A stretch of 6,598 nt of DNA, from contig NHDX01000007.1 in assembly GCA_002171675.1 (NCBI GenBank), positions 15,507 through 22,104 of the forward strand, read 5' to 3'. The first letter of the stretch is position 1. Every line of letters starts with the position of its first letter. This DNA comes from Chloroflexi bacterium TMED70. GTDB lineage: Bacteria > Chloroflexota > Dehalococcoidia > Lucifugimonadales > Lucifugimonadaceae. The position numbers and the translations under genes are program-made. The notes beneath the pieces are model-generated. The model was not told the origin of the DNA and ran no database searches. It saw only the letters and a program-made list of their open reading frames with translations. This document shows, in pieces, positions 1 to 6,065 of this stretch.

Positions 1-1022
1 GGTGGCACTTCAAGATCATCAATACTAACACCTTCTTGCTTAATATTTCTATCAATAAAATCATCATCAACAAGTACAGGAAATCCTGTAGCTATTACTG
101 TTATTTTTATTTTTCCATTTAATTTAGGGTTAGTAACACTACCAAATATTATATTTGCATCAGGATGTACCCTAGATTTTATTACTTCTGATGCAGATGT
201 TACGTCATCTAGTGTAATATCTTGACCTCCAGAAACATTAAATATAACTCCCTTTGCACCATCAATTGGCATTTCAAGTAAAGGTGAAGAGACTGCTCTT
301 TCAGCTGCTTCTATGGATCTATTTTCACCATCGCTTTCGCCTATTCCCATCCACGCTGGACCTGCATTTTCCATAATAGTTTTTACGTCTGCAAAGTCTA
401 GGTTTATTTCACCCGGAACTAAAATAAGCTCAGCTATCGATTGAATACCAACCTTAAGCACATCATCTGCTAAATTAAATGCAGCAGACATTGATAAATT
501 ATCCTCAGTTTGAAGCAATCTATCATTAGGCACAACAATTAGAGTATCAACATATTTCTTAATATTTTCTATACCTTCAAGAGCAGCATCTAACCTTTGA
601 GTACCTTCAAAACCAAAAGGTTTAGTAACTACTCCAATAGTAAGGGCTCCAGAACTTTTTGCTATTTCTGCTATTACAGGAGCAGCTCCAGTTCCTGATC
701 CTCCTCCCATTCCTGCAGCAATAAATACCATATCTGCATTACTCATATATTCCTTAATTTCAGATCTACTCTCTTCAGCAGATTGCTTACCTCTACTTGG
801 ATCTCCTCCAACACCCATTCCTCTAGCAATTCTATCTCCAATTCTAATTCTTTCTGGAATAATAGAATTCTCTAAGGCTTGGTTATCAGTATTGACTGCT
901 ACAAATTGAATACCAGGAATCGTATCCTTATACATTCTATTTATTGCATTTCCGCCACCTCCACCAACACCAAAAACTTTGATATTAGCAGTACCAAAAC
1001 CAATCAATCTTTCTTGCACCAT
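1..1022 (-). CDS. ftsZ: Cell division protein FtsZ (C-terminus cut by window edge)
   Basis: Tubulin-like GTPase that polymerises at mid-cell into the Z-ring and recruits the division machinery. Translating the minus strand from the ATG at 1022-1020 gives 340 uninterrupted codons running off the left edge. Visible motifs are the N-terminal nucleotide-binding glycine loop GVGGGGGNA at residues 18-26, the tubulin signature GGGSGTG at 106-112 (usually GGGTGTG), and the T7 synergy loop N207-L-D209-F-A-D212, which completes the GTPase site of the next subunit. The last residues read IDDLEVP, the point where many FtsZ continue into a PPFLRR-like segment, so only a short C-terminal tail should be missing. 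The start is supported by AGGGG at 1035-1031, eight bases upstream. The gene is divergent from a catabolic operon and no ftsA lies upstream, so it is not in a classical dcw cluster order. Identity is essentially certain; the threonine-to-serine change in the signature is conservative. Confidence 0.97.
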   Translation of the reverse strand, partial: MVQERLIGFGTANIKVFGVGGGGGNAINRMYKDTIPGIQFVAVNTDNQALENSIIPERIRIGDRIARGMGVGGDPSRGKQSAEESRSEIKEYMSNADMVFIAAGMGGGSGTGAAPVIAEIAKSSGALTIGVVTKPFGFEGTQRLDAALEGIENIKKYVDTLIVVPNDRLLQTEDNLSMSAAFNLADDVLKVGIQSIAELILVPGEINLDFADVKTIMENAGPAWMGIGESDGENRSIEAAERAVSSPLLEMPIDGAKGVIFNVSGGQDITLDDVTSASEVIKSRVHPDANIIFGSVTNPKLNGKIKITVIATGFPVLVDDDFIDRNIKQEGVSIDDLEVP

Positions 1023-1030
1023 TGTAATTT

Positions 1031-1035
1031 CCCCT
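1031..1035 (-). promoter_or_regulatory. Ribosome binding site of ftsZ
   Basis: Read on the minus strand, this is AGGGG, a good Shine-Dalgarno core, eight bases before the ATG at 1022-1020. It fixes the ftsZ start. Upstream in the same direction the leader is very AT-rich and I could not choose a convincing promoter. Confidence 0.7.
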
Positions 1036-1199
1036 AATGTTTATGTATTAAATATTAAAAAAATTTTTACTTGATATTTAAATCTAAAATAAATAAAGAA
1101 TTTGTTAACGTTCAAATTAAAACGTATTTAAGGCATTTTTGAATATATATTTATTAATAAAATAAGGTTATTTTAAAAAAAATTGATAGATAATAATTT

Positions 1200-1204
1200 G
1201 GAGA
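1200..1204 (+). promoter_or_regulatory. Ribosome binding site of the ThDP-enzyme gene
   Basis: GGAGA lies six bases before the ATG at 1211, a near-ideal Shine-Dalgarno placement that supports this start. It is the strongest ribosome binding site in the operon, consistent with this being the first gene. Confidence 0.75.
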
Positions 1205-1210
1205 TAAAAA

Positions 1211-2884
1211 ATGAATGGTTATGACGCTGTTGTAGATATATTAAAAAAAGAAGGATTTGAATGGATAGCATGTTTTCCTGCTAACCCATTAATTGAAGCT
1301 GCCGGTAAGGGCGGATTAAGACCTATAGTATTTAGGCAAGAACGTGGTGGAATAATGGCTGCAGACGGATATGCAAGAATGTTAGCCAAAGAAGGCAAAA
1401 GAGGTGTTTTTTGTTCTCAAGGAGGACCTGGAATAGAAAATTCTTTCGGAGGATTTGCTCAAGCATGGGCTGAAGCCGTTCCTGTTCTATATCTTCCAGC
1501 TGGCTCTCCTGCAAATGTAGCAGAAGTAAAACCAAATTTTGATCCTCAAACTAACTTTGCTCATATAACTAAATGGCATTCATCAATAACTAAGAGCTCA
1601 GAAATTTCTACTCAAATGAGAAGAGCTATGTCTGCATTAAAAAATGGTAGACCTGGGCCAGTACTTCTTGAAATGAGAAGTGATGCTATGGCAGGAGAAG
1701 TAGATAACACAGATGATTATTCAAGTCCTAATGCTATTGTGACTTCTCCAAGTCTTTCAGATGTTAAGGATGCTGTTAAGGCTCTTGGAAATGCAAAAAA
1801 CCCTGTAATTTGGGCAGGTCAAGGAGTTTTATATGGTGCAGCAACAGAAGAACTAAAAGAATTTGCAGAAATTATGCAAATTCCTGTTATTACAACAATG
1901 CCAGGAAAATCAGCATTTGATGAACGTCATCCACTATCACTAGGAGCTGCAAATAGAACTGCTCCTAAAGCTGTATGGTCTTGGTTAAAAGATTCTGATG
2001 TACTTATTGGTCTAGGTGCTAGTTTTTCAAAAACTACATTTGGAATAGACATACCTGAAGGGAAATTTATAATTCATAATACAAATAATGTTGAAGATAT
2101 TGATAAAGAATATTCAACTGAAATTGGACTATTAGGAGATGTAAAATCTACTCTAAAAATGCTTATTGATGAAGCAAAAGGAAATTATGGAGATTCAAGA
2201 ACTAAGGATACAAAAATCGTAGAATCAATTGCTCAAGTCAAACAGGAATGGGAAGCAGATTGGGCCCCACTATTAAATTCTAATGATGTACCAATAAATC
2301 CATATAGATTGATTACTGAAATTAATAATGCAGTTGACCATGAAAATACAATAATGACACATGATGCTGGCCATCCTAGAGATCAAATTATGCCGTTCTA
2401 TCCAGCAACTGTTCCAAATAGCTATATTGGATGGGGTAAATCTACTCATTTAGGATATGGGTTGCCTCTAGTAATCGGTGCTAAAATAGCTCACCCTGAG
2501 AAATTTTGTGTTAATTTTATGGGAGATACAGCTTTTGGTCTTTCTGGCTTAGATTTAGAAACTTCAGTTAGATCTGGAAGTCCTATAACAACTATACTAT
2601 TGAACAACAGTACTATGGGAGGTTATGACCACCATATGCCTATAGCTATGGAGAGATACGGGGCAGGAAATAATACAGGTTCCTACACTACAATTGCTGA
2701 AGGTCTAGGAGCTAAAGGAATCTATGTTGAAAAACCTGAAGAAATAGTTCCAGCTATTAAAGATGCACAAAAAACAAATAATGATGGGCAAAGTGCTCTT
2801 ATTGAGGTAATTACTCAACAAGAAGGAAGATTTAGTAGATACTATAATGACGAAAGTTTAACTGGCGGGAAAATAGTAAAGTAA
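1211..2884 (+). CDS. ThDP-dependent 2-keto acid decarboxylase / acetolactate synthase-like enzyme
   Basis: Cytoplasmic thiamine-diphosphate enzyme of the pyruvate oxidase/decarboxylase superfamily, 557 residues, the normal size. The PYR domain spans about 1-165 and contains RQERGGIMAADGYAR with E44, the glutamate expected to activate the cofactor aminopyrimidine. A central domain spans about 190-325. The PP domain spans about 365-545 and carries the metal/diphosphate motif GDT (438-440), 24 residues, then NN (465-466) and MGGY. The third position is usually Gly or Ala, so Thr440 is a mild deviation. Relatives include acetolactate synthase, benzoylformate decarboxylase and oxalyl-CoA decarboxylase; I cannot see residues that decide between them, and no regulatory small subunit is adjacent. 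The next gene starts one base after the TAA, so it shares an mRNA with a dehydratase. Since the dehydratase family makes 2-keto acids, a 2-keto acid decarboxylase or lyase role is the simplest inference. Family assignment is strong; substrate is unknown. Confidence 0.9.
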   Translation: MNGYDAVVDILKKEGFEWIACFPANPLIEAAGKGGLRPIVFRQERGGIMAADGYARMLAKEGKRGVFCSQGGPGIENSFGGFAQAWAEAVPVLYLPAGSPANVAEVKPNFDPQTNFAHITKWHSSITKSSEISTQMRRAMSALKNGRPGPVLLEMRSDAMAGEVDNTDDYSSPNAIVTSPSLSDVKDAVKALGNAKNPVIWAGQGVLYGAATEELKEFAEIMQIPVITTMPGKSAFDERHPLSLGAANRTAPKAVWSWLKDSDVLIGLGASFSKTTFGIDIPEGKFIIHNTNNVEDIDKEYSTEIGLLGDVKSTLKMLIDEAKGNYGDSRTKDTKIVESIAQVKQEWEADWAPLLNSNDVPINPYRLITEINNAVDHENTIMTHDAGHPRDQIMPFYPATVPNSYIGWGKSTHLGYGLPLVIGAKIAHPEKFCVNFMGDTAFGLSGLDLETSVRSGSPITTILLNNSTMGGYDHHMPIAMERYGAGNNTGSYTTIAEGLGAKGIYVEKPEEIVPAIKDAQKTNNDGQSALIEVITQQEGRFSRYYNDESLTGGKIVK

Positions 2885-2885
2885 T

Positions 2886-4061
2886 ATGAAAACCACTGGA
2901 TTTAGATTATTACAACTAGGAACCCCTTGGAGAAACTTATCTTATATTGTTATTGAAACTGACGAAGGTATAAGCGGAATAGGTGAAGCTAGAGTACTAG
3001 GAAAAACTCATACTGTAGCAGAGTATCTAAAGGACGTTGAGAGGCACTTTATTGGACATGATCCATTTGATATAGAGGCCTTGTTTCGCAGATTTACCCT
3101 ACTTGATTTTGGTAAGGCTGGAGAAGTTGTTCATACAGGTTTAGCAATGGTAGAAATGGCTTTTTGGGATATTATGGGCAAAGCTACTAATCAACCAGTT
3201 TATAAATTACTTGGAGGAAAAGTACAAGATAAGATTCAAGCCTATGCAAATGGGTGGTATACAGTAGAAAGAACACCTGGTAGTTTTGCATTAGCTGCAT
3301 CAAAAGTAGTATCTAAAGGTTATAAAGCATTAAAATTTGATCCTTTTGGGAATGGCGATTTAGAACTTTCAAGAAATGAACTTTTTAAGTCTATTGAAAT
3401 AATTGAAGCTGTTTCTGATGCTATAACAGACGATATGCAAATGATGATTGAAATGCATGGTAGATTTGCTGCTCACCAAGCTGTAGAAATTGCCAACAAA
3501 ATTGATCAACTTAATATTGGGTGGATTGAAGAACCTGTAAGACCAAGCGACAACCCAAGCTTAGAAAAAGTGAGAATCCAAACTTCTCTGCCAATAGCAA
3601 CAGGTGAAAGACTTTATGGAGCATCTGAGTTTAGAGAAATCTGGTCAAATAATTCAGTAGACATTATTCAACCTGATATCACACAATGTGGAGGGATTTT
3701 TGAAACTAAAAAAATTGCTTCAACTGCTGAAATTTACTCAATTATGGTGGCCCCACACAATGTAGGTGGAGTTATATCTACTTTAGCAGCAATACACTTG
3801 TGTTTTACCCTAAGAAATGTAAAAATTCTTGAACACTTTAATGACTTTGCAGATCCTTTTGTAAAAGAAGCTGCAAACATCTATCCTGAAGTTAAGGATG
3901 GTTTCTTTAGTGTTCCAGAAAAACCGGGTTGGGGAGTTGAATTAAATGAAGACTTTATACTTTCTCATCCTCCAGAAAAAAATAAGGATGGAATTAATTT
4001 AGACCCAGGCTTAAATATGTTTGAGAAGATGGATTGGGCAAAAAGAGGGCAATCAGAATAA
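2886..4061 (+). CDS. Enolase-superfamily acid-sugar dehydratase (mandelate racemase / galactonate dehydratase-like)
   Basis: Cytoplasmic Mg-dependent enzyme that should abstract the proton alpha to a carboxylate and eliminate water, giving a 2-keto-3-deoxy acid. The 391 residues are typical. An N-terminal capping domain (about 1-115) precedes a TIM-like barrel. Candidate residues in order are K150 in LKFDPFG, E189 and H191 in IEMHGRF, E215 or E216 in WIEEPV, E241 in GERL, D264 in IIQPD, H291 in APHNVGG and E316 in ILEHF. This gives three carboxylate metal ligands plus the His291-Asp264 dyad, and the E-x-H pattern recalls galactonate dehydratase (D-x-H there). The second position of the usual K-x-K is Asp152, suggesting a dehydratase rather than a racemase. 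The gene begins one base after the preceding stop with no good Shine-Dalgarno nearby (GGCGGG is about 16 bases away), so translational coupling is likely. Family certain; substrate not determinable here. Confidence 0.9.
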   Translation: MKTTGFRLLQLGTPWRNLSYIVIETDEGISGIGEARVLGKTHTVAEYLKDVERHFIGHDPFDIEALFRRFTLLDFGKAGEVVHTGLAMVEMAFWDIMGKATNQPVYKLLGGKVQDKIQAYANGWYTVERTPGSFALAASKVVSKGYKALKFDPFGNGDLELSRNELFKSIEIIEAVSDAITDDMQMMIEMHGRFAAHQAVEIANKIDQLNIGWIEEPVRPSDNPSLEKVRIQTSLPIATGERLYGASEFREIWSNNSVDIIQPDITQCGGIFETKKIASTAEIYSIMVAPHNVGGVISTLAAIHLCFTLRNVKILEHFNDFADPFVKEAANIYPEVKDGFFSVPEKPGWGVELNEDFILSHPPEKNKDGINLDPGLNMFEKMDWAKRGQSE

Positions 4062-4083
4062 CTAGTTAGGAATTTTATATAAT

Positions 4084-5664
4084 ATGTTCGATTTACTCAT
4101 AAAAAATGGATATATTATTGATGGTTCCGGTCAATCAAGATATAAATCAGACATTGGAATTAAAGGTGAAAAGATTGTTTTTATTGGTGATTCAGATGAT
4201 AAAAACTCAAAAAGAATCATTGATGCAAGTGGGTTAATAGTATCTCCAGGATTTATCGATGCTCACACTCATCATGATGGAATTTTATTAAATAATCCTC
4301 AACATGCTAGCAGTTTAAGACAAGGAGTAACAACAGAAATTCTTGGTCAAGATGGTCTTTCATATGCTCCTCTTTCTCCAGATAATTATGAAATTCAAAG
4401 AAAATATTTAGGAGGAATTCTAGGTAATGCTCCTAAAAATCTGGATATGAGTAGCGTAAAAGCATTTAGATCTCACTATCATAAAAAAGTTTCTATAAAT
4501 ACAGCTTATCCTGTATCGCATGGAGCTCTAAGGATGGAGTCAGTGGGATTTTTTGATAAGCCTTTAGAAGGCAAACAATTAGACCATGCAAAAAATTTAC
4601 TTAATGAAGGTTTATCTGAAGGTTCAGTTGGTTTAGCAACTGGAATGTCATATCATCCAAATGCATGGAGTAATACTGAAGAATTAATAGAACTATGTAA
4701 AGTTGTCAGAGAAAATAACGGTGTTTATATAACTCATTTGAGGGATGTAAATCCAGAAAGAGGCTTTGGAGGAGGTGGAGTTCCTGAAGCTCTCGAAATA
4801 GGTAGAAAATCAGGAGTTAGGGTTCATTTTTCTCATACTAGAACAAGCGCTGATAATGCAGGGAAGGTATCTGAAGTTTTAAAGCTAATCGATGAAGCAA
4901 AAAATGAAGGAGTTAACTGTACTTTGGAATTGTATCCTTATCCAACAGGTAGTTCCTTTTTATTAAGTAATCTTCCAAGTTGGGCACATGAAGGAGGTCC
5001 AAAAAATATTTTAGAAAGATTAAACGATAAAAATTCTCGAAAAAAAATTATTGAAAGTTTTAAACTAAATAAAAAAAGAAGAATGGATGAAGTATTACTT
5101 TCTTATTTACCTAAAAATCCTGAGTTAGAAGGAATGACAGTTTCTCAACTTTCTAAATTAAGAGGTATATCAATGGGAGATCTAATTTGTGATTTATTGA
5201 TTGAACAAGATTTACAGGTAGGTTTTTGGCTTATTCCTCCTCAAAGTATCTCCATATGGAAACAGTTAAGTAAAGATGCTATGGAATTTTTATCAAGGCC
5301 AGATTATATGATTGGTAGTGATTCAATTCCTATAGGAAACTTTCCACATCCAAGAGCATATGGAACTTTCCCTAGATTTGTTGGACGATTACGAAGACAG
5401 TTTGGATTAATATCTCTAGAACAAATGATACAGAGAATTTCAAATAATCCAGCAAAAACTTTCAACTTAAAAGGCAGAGGATCTTTGAAAAAAAATTTTT
5501 TTGCCGACATAGTAATTTTTGATGAAAATAAAATAATAGATACTGCTACCTACGATGATGCTAAACAATTCCCCGTTGGGATTCCATATGTAATAGTAAA
5601 TGGATCTATAGCTGTGAATAATGAAGAGTGTACAGGTGTATTTGCAGGTCAAGCAGTTCCTTGA
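4084..5664 (+). CDS. N-acyl-D-amino-acid deacylase (D-aminoacylase) family amidohydrolase
   Basis: Metal-dependent amidohydrolase, 526 residues, which in characterised relatives hydrolyses N-acyl-D-amino acids; no signal peptide is visible, so it is probably cytoplasmic. An N-terminal beta-sandwich (about 1-55) leads into the barrel. Candidate metal/catalytic residues are H61 and H63 in FIDAHTHHDG, H218 in ITHLR, H251 in HFSHTR and D413 in GSDS. The C-terminal block HPRAYGTFPRFVGR (421-434), then NNPAKTFNL, GRGSL and PYVIVNG, is diagnostic of the family. Where classical D-aminoacylases have the metal-bridging Cys in a GNCG motif, this protein has GQDG with D90, a subfamily-type variation. The start follows the dehydratase stop by 22 bases with a weak AGGA at 4068-4071. 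The gene ends TGA immediately followed by in-frame TAA. Alternatives are a dihydroorotase- or hydantoinase-like activity on another cyclic or acyl amide; family placement is firm, substrate is not. Confidence 0.9.
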   Translation: MFDLLIKNGYIIDGSGQSRYKSDIGIKGEKIVFIGDSDDKNSKRIIDASGLIVSPGFIDAHTHHDGILLNNPQHASSLRQGVTTEILGQDGLSYAPLSPDNYEIQRKYLGGILGNAPKNLDMSSVKAFRSHYHKKVSINTAYPVSHGALRMESVGFFDKPLEGKQLDHAKNLLNEGLSEGSVGLATGMSYHPNAWSNTEELIELCKVVRENNGVYITHLRDVNPERGFGGGGVPEALEIGRKSGVRVHFSHTRTSADNAGKVSEVLKLIDEAKNEGVNCTLELYPYPTGSSFLLSNLPSWAHEGGPKNILERLNDKNSRKKIIESFKLNKKRRMDEVLLSYLPKNPELEGMTVSQLSKLRGISMGDLICDLLIEQDLQVGFWLIPPQSISIWKQLSKDAMEFLSRPDYMIGSDSIPIGNFPHPRAYGTFPRFVGRLRRQFGLISLEQMIQRISNNPAKTFNLKGRGSLKKNFFADIVIFDENKIIDTATYDDAKQFPVGIPYVIVNGSIAVNNEECTGVFAGQAVP

Positions 5665-5671
5665 TAATGCG

Positions 5672-6030
5672 ATTAGGTAAAGAAGGACTATAAGCCGAGT
5701 TCTGTTCTACTTTTTAAAAGTATATGTGATCATCCATCTTGGCTAATTGTCACCAATTAGCTCATGCAGCTTACCCGGGAGCAGTCTAGGAAACTAAGCT
5801 CCTCTATTTAGCCTTGCACCAAGTGGGGTTTACCATACCTTATTTGTTACCAAAATAAGTGGTGAGCTCTTACCTCACCATTTCAACCTTACCAAAAATT
5901 GGCGGTATATTTTCTGTTGCACTTTCCGTCAAGTCGCCTTGCCCTGCTGTTAGCAGGCACTTTTCCTAGCGGTGCTCGGACTTTCCTCTGATATAAATAT
6001 CAGCGATCACTCGTCCTTCTTTAACCCAAT
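5672..6030 (-). ncRNA. rnpB: RNase P RNA, bacterial class A
   Basis: Catalytic RNA of ribonuclease P, which cuts the 5' leader from tRNA precursors. On the minus strand the conserved 5' strand of P4, GAGGAAAGTCC (about 5996-5986), and its partner ACAGAACTCGGCTTAT near the 3' end form the catalytic core. Also readable are AGTGCAACAGAAA and ACCGCC of the specificity domain, the hairpin GGTGAG/CTCACC (P12-like), a hairpin with GTAA loop (P14-like), CCCGGGTAAGC carrying the GGU that pairs with tRNA CCA, and a perfect 8-bp stem with GTGA tetraloop (5742-5761, P18-like). P1 pairs 6022-6013 with 5688-5679 perfectly (10 bp) and extends to 6030 and 5672 with one bulge. The core is 5679-6022; outer ends come from the P1 extension and the predicted start at 6030. 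It converges on the deacylase gene, and I see no separate U-run terminator at its 3' end. Confidence 0.96.
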
Positions 6031-6036
6031 ATCCTA

Positions 6037-6065
6037 ATTATAAACTAAATTAAGATGAACTTAAA
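6037..6065 (-). promoter_or_regulatory. Predicted rnpB promoter
   Basis: On the minus strand a perfect -10 box TATAAT occupies 6042-6037, preceded by a 17-base spacer and a weak -35 TTTAAG at 6065-6060. Transcription would begin near 6030, exactly where the extended P1 helix of RNase P RNA starts, so the two lines of evidence agree. The -35 lies inside the last codons of the recombinase gene, whose TAA is at 6052-6050. The -10 call is good; the -35 call is tentative. Confidence 0.6.

Larger units (their letters stand above)
1023..1210. promoter_or_regulatory. Divergent intergenic region between ftsZ and the catabolic operon
   Basis: These 188 bases contain no ORF and must hold the promoters for leftward ftsZ and the rightward three-gene operon. 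Composition is extremely AT-rich, so chance promoter-like hexamers abound. The best rightward candidate I can read is TTGTTA at 1102-1107, a 17-base spacer and TATTTA at 1125-1130, with two mismatches to consensus in each hexamer; it would give a leader of roughly 75 bases. No convincing operator palindrome, riboswitch or terminator is visible. Assigning promoters is inference; the divergent arrangement itself is seen directly. Confidence 0.55.

Noticed and set aside
1139..1163. TTGAAT and TAAAAT as an operon promoter
   Set aside because: The spacer is only 13 bases, too short for a normal sigma-70 promoter, and such hexamers are expected by chance in this AT-rich spacer.
1332..1535. Minus-strand ORF of 67 codons inside the ThDP-enzyme gene
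   Set aside because: It lies wholly within a strongly supported conserved gene, has a low-complexity Leu-rich product and no recognisable domain; a shadow frame.
5488..5502. A8T7 homopolymer pair in the deacylase gene as a frameshift or slippage site
   Set aside because: The reading frame continues through it into the expected conserved residues FADIVIFD and VIVNG, so there is no sign of a frameshift; it simply encodes Lys-Lys-Asn-Phe-Phe.
5304..5652. Two overlapping minus-strand ORFs (68 and 61 codons) inside the deacylase C-terminus
   Set aside because: Their region encodes the diagnostic deacylase C-terminal motifs on the plus strand; the minus-strand products resemble nothing and lack ribosome binding sites.
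5665..6049. A small protein gene between the deacylase and recombinase genes
   Set aside because: The region is fully explained by the conserved structure of RNase P RNA and its promoter.
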